Below are positions 55,408 through 64,000 of a DNA stretch of 64,000 nucleotides, piece after piece. The position numbers and the translations under genes were made by a program. The DNA is from Aplectana chamaeleonis. Lineage: Eukaryota > Nematoda > Chromadorea > Rhabditida > Cosmocercidae. Under the pieces are notes generated by a model, which worked only from the letters and a program-made list of their open reading frames with translations, was not told the DNA's origin and ran no database searches. Where the stretch lies: assembly GCA_029168955.1 (NCBI GenBank), contig JAPDOI010000296.1, forward strand, positions 744,001 to 808,000, in the 5' to 3' direction. Numbering within the stretch: the stretch's first letter is position 1; the number at the start of each line of letters is the position of its first letter.

Positions 55408-57122
55408 CTACTCAGACATTGGGATTGGAGGACCGCCGGCACTCGCTTGGCGGGCAAAAACCATTCCCGGTGTCGGACAGCCATTAGCCGGCGGTCCGCC
55501 GAAACCCTGCCAGCGGTCCGCCAAAACCCCGCCAGCGGTCCGCCAGGACGTTGGCCGAACGCTGGCAGTCTCTCGGCTATTATCTGGCAGCCCGCTGTTG
55601 AGCGATCATTTGCCAGCGGTCCGCCAGTCTCTTGGCAGACCGATGAGTCGAGGTGGGTCCCTCACCGCAGATCGTTGCGTAGGAGATCGCCTACGCAACG
55701 GTCTGAGATGGGGGACCCACCCCACCTCCCCCCCCTAGCCGTGGGGACTTGCCCCTCAGGCTCCGTCCATACGTGGCGAGAGCCTGCGATTACGCAAAAT
55801 CGATGGTCATCGTGGGCACACGATTCGCTAGCCGCTCACAGGCGCTCCTAATCGCGCGCCCTCGCTCGCTCGCTCCCGCACGCTTACACCAGCACCACGG
55901 AGCAAGCATCAAGTTTCAAGCTTACTGCTCCTTCACTAAAGCAGGTGGCACTAAACCTGCAGCAAAACTACACAGGATTATAATTTGCCACCGGCACAAA
56001 ATTCTCACGGAAGTGAAGTAGTTTTTCTTACCAGAGTTTTTCATGAGTAGGCCCCAATATCGTGTTATCTCTATCACCAGTGAGGCTGTTTCTCTAATCC
56101 CTAGTGTGTTCAGTTTCGGCCGCTCACCTCCGGAGAGAGATGGTGTGTGAATGAAAACACACCGCTCTCAAATTCTTTTATACCCTACCCTTTATCAACT
56201 GGTTATCATCAATTTTGTTTACCGTGAGAATTTTGTGCAGGTGGCAATTTATATTCGCCTCAAAACTACTGCCCTTGTTTTTCATAATCCCTCCACGAAA
56301 TTCGAAAACCATGGGAAATCATCAGCCGTTGCGCCGACTCGAGCGATTGATCACCCGATCAAACAATTTCAATCGAATCAACACGAGGTGGGGGATGTTT
56401 GTCTGTGTTAATTTGCGGGCAGCGTTGAGGAGCGTCGAGAGGCGCACAACAGCGGGAGCGCCCGCTCTCGCAACGTATGGACGCTGCCTCAGCTACCAAA
56501 AATGTGCTAGCCTCTGTAGAGTGACTTTAGGACACCTTCCAGGGCCGGCATCAAAGTCCCGAGTGAACACTCATTGGACTGAATCACCTTATATACCGGC
56601 TCGGCTTATCAATGAAATCAGAGATCAAACTATAACATGTTGAAATGTGAGTAGTCGTCAACTCTCGAGTGCCAGCCATGTGACGATTCAGTGCAAAGCG
56701 AAGGCCACTGGGCGGTTAGGCGCCAGCCGAGTGCCGATTGGTGGATAACTGCATTTTTATGAGCTCGGTAATTTCGAGGTTTGATTGCCCATGCCAGCTG
56801 AATGCAAGTTATCACCCAGCTTTCAGGCAGCTGGTACATTTTCGCCAGCGGTCCGCCGCTAGCTCTTATTGAGATGCCAAGGATAAGCCAGCTTTTGGCC
56901 TCGTAATTGCCAATTGCCGGCTTAATGCCTTTTATCCCCCAGCTGTTAGGCAACTCGCACATATTCGCCAGCCGTTCGTCGCTGGCATTAAATGGCATGC
57001 CGAGTGTATGCCAACTGCTGGCCTCGTGATTTTCATTGGCCAGATAACTGCCAGCTATCCCCCAGCTATTGAGCAACTGGCGAATTTTTGCCGGCGGTCC
57101 GCTGCTGCCAATGTCTGAGTAG
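55408..57122. mobile_element. GC-rich TIR element (1715 bp)
   Basis: A 15-bp perfect terminal inverted repeat, CTACTCAGACATTGG (55408) and CCAATGTCTGAGTAG (ending 57122), is followed inward by GGACCGCCGGCA-type sequence on both sides. Both arms contain many GCCAGCGGTCCGCC words. No target duplication is evident. No transposase is visible. The MITE at 55977-56252 is nested inside. Confidence 0.75.
55977..56252. mobile_element. MITE, family H, copy 1
   Basis: TIRs TTATAATTTGCCACCGGCAC with AAAATTCTCACGG at the left and CCGTGAGAATTTTGTGC with AGGTGGCAATTTATA at the right. It shares interior words with copy 2 (CACACCGC, CTACCCT). Confidence 0.75.
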
Positions 57123-57246
57123 TTCCCCGTTTTTATCTCAAGCAGTCATTGTTGTTCTAGAATGATCGACCTTCGTAGCTATCATTTCTACTGATTATGA
57201 GCACCCTTTAAAGAGAGAAAACAGTAGGACCAGTCACTTTTCTACA

Positions 57247-57857
57247 ATGAGTGAAGCCGACATTCTGGACGCGAATAAGGTGTGCCCCATGGGATTACTC
57301 GACGGACCCAGATAATGCGACAAACGCTTTTCAGCTCGATCCGTGGCTAACGAATCAAAAGTTCTTCCATGGTTTTCTTGCCAGAGAGGATTTGCCATCA
57401 TTACTACAGAACCACGGCGATTTCCTGGTCAGATGCAATGAGGTGAGTGGAGAGCGAAGGTGGAGCATGCTGCTATCAGTTCTAGAAAGGGAAGCAGCCG
57501 ACAGTCGGCTGTTTGCTTCACCAGTATTTTGTCTAGGCGGACAAAGGACAACCGAGGGAAGTGATTGTGTCAGTTTTGTACGATCCAGATGGAAAATACA
57601 AGGGAACGGATCAACCCGCAAAACTCGAAGCGGTAAGTGTAATCCAAGCAATGGAAGTTCTCGCATATACAGCTGTTCGATGATAATCTGTTTAGACCCG
57701 AAACTTGGTCGTACAAACAGCCATGTCCAATAAAACGAGGAAATATTTCTTTGACTCGCGAGAGAAGTTCGACACAATGGAAGATCTCCTTACACATCAC
57801 TTGGAATCTCCTCTCGTAGTTAACCAGGTTTGCAAAGCCGGGAAGCTCCACATTTGA
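57247..57857 (+). CDS. SH2-domain protein, four exons, 132 aa (predicted)
   Basis: Exons 57247-57279, 57335-57442, 57537-57632 and 57696-57857 join in phase 0 to give 132 residues and a stop. The introns (55, 94 and 63 bp) all start GT and end AG; the first ends in TTTTCAG. The joined protein starts MSEADILDANK, followed by one SH2 domain: the entry W, FFHGFLAREDLPSLL, the phosphotyrosine-binding GDFLVRCNE with the invariant Arg, a strand VIVSVLYDPDGKYKG, and KYFFDSREKFDTMEDLLTHH. SH2 domains bind phosphotyrosine peptides. The wording is closest to nematode Fer/KIN-type kinases, but no kinase domain follows, so this is an SH2-only protein or a truncated relic. It lies next to transposons on both sides and is the only host-like gene recognised here. 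Confidence 0.7.
57280..57695 (+). other. Introns of the SH2 gene
   Basis: Intron 1 is 57280-57334 (GTGTGC...TTTTCAG), intron 2 is 57443-57536 (GTGAGT...GTCTAG) and intron 3 is 57633-57695 (GTAAGT...GTTTAG). The span also includes exons 2 and 3. Removal restores the SH2 domain exactly at all three junctions. Confidence 0.7.
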
Positions 57858-58148
57858 GGTGATGGAAAAGAAGGTCCAGGTGCAAAACCAGTTGGGAAGA
57901 CACTCAAGTTTCATCCATGAAAACGATAACTTCTGTCGAAATCAGCTGTCTGACGGCGTTGTCAGCTTTTTTTAAATGGAAAATCCATGAAAATATCGTC
58001 GATCACAGGATCGGGGGTAGCCGCGACGAACGCATGAGGCACGCACGTAAGCGAGGAGGTAATGAGAGTCATGAGCATCGATCGAGTGATGTCACGTTAG
58101 TTCGCTGCGCCGCTGCTCCTCACAAAGAGGAGAAGGATCATACCTCGA
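57858..58148. other. No gene recognised
   Basis: No kinase-like or other continuation of the SH2 gene is seen. Confidence 0.5.
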
Positions 58149-58445
58149 TTGCTGAAAGCGGTATCATTCATTCTTCACTTGAATCCTGAGCCCCCCCCCA
58201 GCTTACGTTGCACCAAGGTTGACCGTCACCCTTTCTACAATGCGTTTCCGAATCTTAGAGCCACCCCTGAAATTGTGTATTTCGCAATCGATAATAAGTT
58301 AAAAAGGGTTATCCGATTTCCACCGCGAAAAGCTACTGGTGTTTTGAGTGCGAGTATGGAGCTTCGGAGAACCATTATGGGTATGAAATTGTTTCGGGGG
58401 CACTCAGGATTCAGCTGGAGAATGAATGATACTGCTTTCAGAAGA
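58149..58445. mobile_element. Foldback MITE, 297 bp
   Basis: CTGAAAGCGGTATCATTCAT with CTTGAATCCTGAGCCCCCC at the left faces GGGGGCACTCAGGATTCAGC and ATGAATGATACTGCTTTCAG at the right. Confidence 0.75.
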
Positions 58446-58573
58446 TTTCCCATTTCCATGGAGTCTCCATGAAAACAATGACTGATAGCGCTATCAGGCA
58501 TATTATATCAGCCCAAATTTTCATTTTCATGGATGAATCTTTTCATTTTTTCGAGTGTCCTCTCCCCCCAAAT

Positions 58574-58692
58574 AGTTTCAAGCCCCGTTCTGCTCCTAAA
58601 CAAATCATGCGCATCGATCAAACGTGTTCAGACAGGTAATTGCAAGTAAACATGTTTTGTCACTTGAACAGGCATGTTTTAACGTTAGGAGC
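58574..58692. repeat. Repeat shared with 45752-45848
   Basis: CTGCTCCTAAACAAATCATG to GCATGTTTTAACGTTAGGAG. The ends GCTCCTAA and TTAGGAGC are short inverted repeats. The same text lies at about 45752-45848, and its continuation (GGAGCCGAT...GTTCCCCGAA) is found at 46299 and, past a nested MITE, at 58980. Confidence 0.6.
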
Positions 58693-58702
58693 CGATAGAC
58701 GA

Positions 58703-58972
58703 TTATAAATTGCAAACGGCACAAAATTCTCACGGTAAAAAAAATTGATGATACCTAATTAATAAAGGGTAGGGTATAAAAGAAATGAAGAGCGGTGTGT
58801 TACATTCACACACCGCCTTTCTCCAGAGGTAAGCGGCTGAAGCTCTAAACAGACTAGGGAGTAGGGAAGCAGCCTCATCGGTGATACACGATATCGGGCC
58901 CCAAACATTGAGAACTCTGGAAAGAAGAACTTCTACATTTCCGTGAGAATTTTGAGCCGCTAGCAAATTATA
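58703..58972. mobile_element. MITE, family H, copy 2
   Basis: TTATAAATTGCAAACGGCAC with AAAATTCTCACGG at the left and CCGTGAGAATTTTGAGCCGC with TAGCAAATTATAA at the right. It is inserted near the repeat ending GGAGCCGAT. One further end of the family lies at about 60945-60980. Confidence 0.75.
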
Positions 58973-59611
58973 AACTTGTGGAGCCGATCGGTTCCCCGAA
59001 GCTCTATACCGCTATTCCTTGTGTTTTGACACGTTGATACAGTATCGCTCCAGTCGGGAAGCGATGGAGAGGTTTGGTTTTGCCTAGGCCTTGTGATCAC
59101 TTAGAATTTTATAAAGCAGTTTATAGATTTCAAATCAGTTTTCTGCTGTCAAAACTTGACGAACATGTGAAAGGCATGCAAGAAACTGTGAATGTTGAAA
59201 TTCCACTATTTTCCCACTATTGGCAATCTTACAACCCTTTTGAACTTATAATCGAGTGGATCTAAAGGCAGCATAAACGAACGCTCCCAAACATGATCGA
59301 GATTACACTATCAATAGGCCCTCATGGGTGATTCCATGTCGTTATAGACGTTTGAAGCGCTGAGAACTATCCAGTGTGACAGTATTTGAGCAATCCCGTC
59401 TCATAAGCCTGCAGAACTCCACCCCTACGAGTAACAAGATGAAAAGTGGAACTTGAGAAATCAAGTGATATTCTAGAATGATAGCACTATCGAGCGGAAG
59501 TGCGTGAGAGAAACAGCTTGATTTACCTGAATCTAACATGTCTACTCACTGGTGATATGCTCCAATTTGAAATTTAGCCGGAGTAGATTCGCATTCCCAA
59601 GAGTGAATGGA
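58973..59611. other. No gene recognised
   Basis: Short ORFs only, with no family resemblance. Confidence 0.4.
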
Positions 59612-59765
59612 AATACACCGAGTGATTTTTTCAGCTTCAACTCACCATGTTTTTCATACGTATCGACCGGGTGGGTGTTGGGGGGTGCGGGGGGGGGGGA
59701 TACACCGAGTGATTTTTGCATCCCATTTCCAATGCATTCTGTGTGTATCGACCGGGCTGGAGACG
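59612..59765. repeat. Imperfect tandem duplication with G-rich linker
   Basis: ATACACCGAGTGATTTTT and GTATCGACCGGG occur twice (59612-59675 and 59700-59756). The linker 59675-59700 is almost all G (GGGTGTTGGGGGGTGCGG followed by a run of ten G), with potential to form a G-quadruplex. Confidence 0.7.
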
Positions 59766-60216
59766 TCGGCTCATCCAACTATGACCGGGGCCTTAGACAA
59801 AGATTCTAACAATGCTGCTGGTATAAAGGGCTCCGCATCTCACCATGTGCCTCAGTCCGCTCTTCGGAGCCGGACCTGGAAGGTGGTCTTAATCACTTTC
59901 CAGAAGATCCACAGGATACCGGAAGATAATTTTTTTCGCCGAGGGGACCTTCCCACGGCTCGGGGGGGTACCCAAGTGTGGGTCCCTCTCACAACGGTTC
60001 GCAGTGGGGTGCACCCCAAAATGTGTGCGAGGCTCAGGTACACAACCCATTACTATGCGGAAATGGGTGGGGCTTCAGGTTCATCGCGCAAAACGTGACG
60101 GAAAAAAAGACGACATTGGGCGGATATGGTTGTAGCACCCACGACATGGTTGCATATTGCGTCCTACAAACACCCATGGGGACGCATCATTGTGGAACCC
60201 ACGTAGAATGCTATCG
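59766..60216. other. No gene recognised
   Basis: GC-moderate sequence with open frames on both strands but no recognised protein. Confidence 0.35.
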
Positions 60217-60218
60217 TA

Positions 60219-60461
60219 CAGGCCATAAAACGGCCAAAGTCTGCGTACACCGCGCTGCGCGACCGCACGCGCGTCGGAAGCAGACGAGTTTTGGCCGCCG
60301 CGCCACGAGTTTCGGCCGCCGCGCGGAGGCCGAAAACGTCGCGCGCGCGGCGGCCGAAACTCGTCGCGCGACGGCCAAAACTCGTCTGCTTCCGACGCGC
60401 GTGCGGTCGCGCAGCGCGTGGTACGCAGTCGACGGTGAGACTTTGGCCGTTTTATGGCCTG
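60219..60461. mobile_element. Palindromic MITE, family D, copy 3
   Basis: CAGGCCATAAAACGGCC at the left and GGCCGTTTTATGGCCTG at the right, flanked by TA (60217-60218, 60462-60463). The left arm lacks about 10 bp present in copy 1, and the 21-bp core units are fewer than in copy 2. Confidence 0.9.
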
Positions 60462-60463
60462 TA

Positions 60464-60989
60464 AGTGGTTATTAGAACGAGGTCTGCAAAGCCAACCTAT
60501 CGTTTAATTGAACTAAAAGACTGCATTGTTGATGGAGGAGAACCGGCAAAGCCGAAGTCAAACAAATGCTTGGCGAAATCAAACAAATGCTACACATTGT
60601 TGATGGAGAGAGGCCGGCGATTTCTGTCTATCTTTTCGTGAAGCAAGCGAAGGAAGCGCTATACATAGCCAATAACAAAGACCGTAAATGAGCCGACTTT
60701 TCGTTTCCCTTTTCCATTTGTTAGTTTATCCATTTGCTTCATTAGTGTCCTACTATACTTAGTCTCTCTAACTTGCCGTTTAGGTGTTGCGTCTTATTCT
60801 TTGTCCTTCACACGGTTCTACCGTGTAATAAATCAAATCAAGTCGTTCGAAGAAGCTTCAGTTTCATGCGCGTTTTAACATGGTAAACGTAAAACAGGTT
60901 TCATCTTGCCTCAATAGGCCAAAGCGCAACTTTAACAGGATTATTCCTGAGTGAGGATTTTGTGCCGATGGCAAATTATCAACTTGTGG
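60464..60989. other. Possible LINE 3' region; family H end
   Basis: A short in-frame tail (MLHIVDGERPAISVYLFVKQ and on to a stop at 60691) is followed by an AT-rich trailer with the hairpin ACGGTTCTACCGT and AATAAATCAAATCAA near 60830, a layout like a LINE 3' end. It is not assignable to a clade. About 60945-60980 carries one end of MITE family H. Confidence 0.3.
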
Positions 60990-61419
60990 TACTCAGGGTG
61001 ACGGCCCGCAATCCTTTACCGGCTGGCCCGCGGTCTCCGTCCTCCGGCCGCCCGCTTTTGGTTCGCCGGCCAGCTTCATGTCGATGGCCCGCCGACCTTT
61101 TTCAGCTGGCTCGCAGTCCTTTTCCGTGGATGGCCCGCGCTTGGTTCGCCGGCCAGCCGCATGTCGACGGCCCGCCGACCATTACCACATGGCCCGCGAT
61201 AATTATTTGTATTATTATTTACCTCAAGCATGTCACCCCGGGGCCACGGCGGAGAAACGCCCCGCCTCGGTCCGCCGCAGTCTGCGGTGAGGAACCACCC
61301 TCCCCGCGGACCGCGGCGAAAGCCGCCCCCCCCCAGCCGTGGTCCTCAGCGGTCAAAAATATGCTGGCCTCCGGAGAGTGACTCGAAGTCACCTTCCACT
61401 CAGAAATTTCGAATCAAGT

Positions 61420-61580
61420 TAAATGTTACTTTTGAGTAAGTTACGTGAAGTCTTCATGCAACTTACCTCTATGTCACAAGTAACTTACTTAATGTCGCAA
61501 GTAACTTACTTTAATGTCACAAATAACTTACTTCTAGTATACATGTAACTTACACAGAAGTATCATTTAACTTACTCCTC
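61420..61580. repeat. AAGTAACTTAC repeats
   Basis: Five or more copies of GTCACAAGTAACTTACTT and variants at intervals of about 25-30 bp. The same motif is scattered through 52557-53160. Confidence 0.7.
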
Positions 61581-61882
61581 AGATGCAGGTGACATTGGTG
61601 TGCGACAATCACGCACCCCTGGTGCGTGATTGTCGCGGTCCACGGCAGAGACAGCCCCGCCTGTGTCCACTACAAGGGCCTAATCTTCGCCAAGGTCTGC
61701 GGCGAGGAACCACCCTCCCCGAGGACCGCGGCGAAAACCGCCCCCCCCCCACCAGCTGAGAGGATACCCCCATCCCCCCAGCGGTAAAAAATAAGCTGGC
61801 CTCCGGGGAGCGACTCGAAGTCGCCTTCCACGGCCGGCATCAGAATGCCGAATGAGGACTCGAGTGAGGTGACACGTAATAA

Positions 61883-62368
61883 AGGCAGTGTCCACGATAA
61901 AAACCATGTCTGTTTTTTTTGGTGGAGATCGGCAGCTGCGGGGCCTAGCACAACCCTAACGTTGAAAAAACTAAGAAAAATGAGCGCGGAACGGTTCCCT
62001 ACGGCCCCGAAGACGGACACCCGTCAGCTCGTCACCCCCAGATGCACTTTCCACGCCCACTGACGTGCATAAATGAATGCTCGAGATTGTGAGATGAGCG
62101 ATGGTTTCCGATCAATAGCCCCGTTCTTCCCTTCATTCCCATATTTTCTTTTTACTCTGGTCAGCTCGCATACATCGGCTGCGAAAGACGAAAGTTACAA
62201 GCCTCGGACAACTCGTCCACCATGCTTCCTTAGCTCAATTATTGAGGGACCATGACTCCGTTCCTAGAAGGTCTTGTACGATTCCAAAAACATCATTGGA
62301 ATCAGCATGGGACCGTCTTCAAGATAGGCGGCAAATCAGAAAAACGATTCCTATCGTGAACACTGCCT
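61883..62368 (+). mobile_element. TTAA MITE, family E, copy 2 (486 bp)
   Basis: TIRs AGGCAGTGTCCACGATAA and ATCGTGAACACTGCCT, flanked by ATAA (61879-61882) and TTAA (62369-62372). It has exactly the length of the copy at 40644-41129 and matches it in inverse orientation throughout. Confidence 0.88.
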
Positions 62369-62737
62369 TTAAGCAAGTTACGACGTGACCATCCACTTGC
62401 GAGGATTGACGGGCCAAGGTATTACTTGCGAGATTCAAAAGTCACAAGTATCATAACTCGTACCTCGCAAGAAACCTAAAGAACGCCTTTTATACCGGCT
62501 GTGCACGTAGTAACCACGTTACGACGAGATCAGTCGTGATCATTATCAATTGTCTTTCCAACCGGCCGAATTGAAGATGGGGTGGCGTGTTTTGTGACTC
62601 GCGGGTGAGCCAATATCCGCGCTGCGTGTACGTCGCATGCAGCATGCTTCGCCGCTGGCCGGCATCCTCAAAATGTGGCGCCGGCCGTCGTTTTCGGCAT
62701 AGAGGTTCGCCGGCCGTCGCCCTGAGTTCCTGAGTAG

Positions 62738-63616
62738 CTCGCTCGGATGAGTCCGGGCGGAGCAAGCAGCGGAGCGGTCGGTCATGGCAAAAAAAACAGA
62801 TTTTCACATGATGAGTCCGATAAGCCTTACTTCGACTGGCTCATAATGGGGGAGCTAGGCTCAGGGTTCGGCGTGAGGTGTGATGTATCACAGAGTGGGG
62901 GGTCGGACCCGCCGACATCCGGTGGGATGGGGGGTCGGACCTTCAACCAAGAACCGAAATGGACTTCTATCAGGGCGGGGGGGGGGGGTGAGAGCCATAC
63001 CGTTAGCATAAAAAATGTCGTCAAACAGAGACGGCAAAATGAGATCACAATAAGAGGTCAAAATAAAACTGGAGATCATACTGAGAGAGCAAAATGAGAC
63101 AGGAGATCAAAAAAGAGACTGAATAGTGAGAAACAACTGCGAAAAAACAAATGAGGCAGGATATGAAATGGAGATGTAAAAATAGGGCAGGAACACACAA
63201 GAAGGGCTAACAATTCACTGGTGATGAAGCATGCAAGACATTAGACGACAGTAGCATGGCCGTTGATGACTCTGACATGGAGGAGTCTTGGCCGGGTAAA
63301 GTGTGTCACAAAGCGCTCCTGGATATGTCAGCAGCAGTGGTGCTGAGTATTCGTTGTCTTCGAGGTCATTACAAGCGGACTATACTGTCAACAAAATGAC
63401 ACAGATGTCCTGGAATTTCGTAATCGAAGATGCATTTTTAGGCGATTTAGGATTCACAGGTTCGATCCCGCTAAAGGTAAAAAATTTCGCAATTCTGAGA
63501 AATAATGAATAGTTGACTGTTCAAGAAGAGGATTGTTCACTGCTATATCTCTTGCAATTTACTCCACGAAATGACTCGTGTCCAAGATGCGATATCGCCT
63601 GAAGCAAAGGATTTTT
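62738..63616. other. No gene; G-run and purine-rich tract
   Basis: A run of about 13 G lies near 62977-62989. About 63005-63210 is a purine-rich strand with degenerate AAAATGAGACAGGAGATCAA-type repeats. The short ORFs have no recognised family. Confidence 0.4.
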
Positions 63617-63893
63617 ATGCCCTGAGGGCACATAGGTGCGGTTTAAGGCATATGAACCACATTCAGTAATTGGCTATACGGATGTGAAAACGCACCCAAA
63701 ATTTCATGGCCACAGCTTTAAGCCGAACAGCGCTACATAGGGTGGGCGGAGCCTGTTTTCATGCCCTGAGGGCACATAGGCGCAGTTTCGGGCAAGAAAA
63801 CCACTTATAATAATTGGATACCCTGATTTTAAAACGCACCCAAAGTTTCATGGACGCAGCTTTAGGCCGAACAGCGCTACATAGGGTGGGGTC
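63617..63893. repeat. Tandem duplication, period 144 bp
   Basis: Two units, each starting ATGCCCTGAGGGCACATAGG (63617 and 63761) and ending GAACAGCGCTACATAGGGTG. They differ by scattered substitutions. Each starts with a short perfect palindrome, TGCCCTGAGGGCA. Confidence 0.85.
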
Positions 63894-64000
63894 CATGAAA
63901 AAATCGATAGCTGTGAAATATTTACAAGTATTTAACGAAGTTTGAATTAGGGAGTTTCGCGTTGCTACAACGTGCGGAAAACCTAGTCACGGACCCATTT

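Larger units (their letters stand above)
60990..62737. mobile_element. GC-rich TIR element with nested MITE (1.75 kb)
   Basis: CTCAGGGTGACGGCCCGC at the left and GCCGGCCGTCGCCCTGAG at the right are inverted copies. A unit with GGTTCGCCGGCCAGC and ATGTCGAYGGCCCGCCGACC is duplicated at about 61065 and 61142. CTCGAAGTCACCTTCCAC-type text at 61381 and 61811 matches 56525-56560 in the element at 55408-57122. No flanking duplication was found. Confidence 0.6.

Noticed and set aside
57858..58500. A tyrosine kinase domain downstream of the SH2 gene
   Set aside because: None of the frames shows the glycine loop, HRD or DFG-type motifs, and the region is largely a foldback MITE.
62740..62835. GGATGAGTCCGG and TGATGAGTCCGA, resembling plant-viroid-type hammerhead cores
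   Set aside because: No GAAA box or stem III follows at a usable distance, and the first core base is wrong. Treated as chance.

Overview
The window looks like a transposon-rich, gene-poor stretch of a nematode nuclear genome. The evidence for a nematode is fourfold. A CR1-type LINE carries a first ORF of the kind seen in Caenorhabditis-like worms. Penelope-like and mariner elements are present. The only host-like gene found has 55-94 bp introns, and its first intron ends in the classic nematode acceptor TTTTCAG. That gene encodes an SH2 domain resembling the Fer-type kinases that are expanded in nematodes. The species cannot be named. No tRNA, rRNA, CRISPR or bacterial operon structure was seen.

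Layout. 0-7.2 kb: a nest of elements, in which a foldback element carries a hAT-type MITE (289-717), and a second hAT MITE was split by a Jockey/I-type LINE on the + strand that was itself split by a nearly full-length minus-strand copy of the same family (2618-6049, 10-bp target duplication). 7.2-14 kb: another hAT MITE, a 1.75-kb GC-rich 42-bp minisatellite with higher-order structure (8485-10235), and small palindromic MITEs. 14-17 kb: paired inverted hammerhead-ribozyme-like motifs, a hAT MITE and a ~0.9-kb foldback element. 17.8-21.5 kb: a young Penelope-like element (reverse transcriptase plus GIY-YIG) with an inverted terminal copy, interrupted by a 249-bp palindromic MITE. 23.8-25.7 kb: a second minisatellite (21-bp units, related to the first), a CA repeat and a second copy of the palindromic MITE. 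28.8-34.7 kb: foldback elements, three hAT MITEs with 8-bp duplications and a broken mariner. 37-43.6 kb: foldback families, a 486-bp TTAA MITE and a TTA-flanked MITE. 43.7 kb: a tRNA-derived SINE-like sequence. 48.1-51.9 kb: a decayed CR1 LINE. 52-57 kb: composite hAT-like and GC-rich TIR elements. 57.25-57.86 kb: the spliced SH2 gene. 58-64 kb: more MITEs, third copies of several families, and a 144-bp tandem duplication.

How the parts relate. Almost everything is mobile DNA, so the useful story is chronology. Inverted arms of two elements preserve empty sites for later MITE insertions (cacaggtt near 1092; TA near 18711), which proves the insertions and their target duplications from this window alone. 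The best candidates for new biology are the hammerhead-like motifs tied to Penelope remnants, the 2A-like NPGP peptide at the N terminus of the LINE, the kinship of the two minisatellites, and the compact SH2-only gene.
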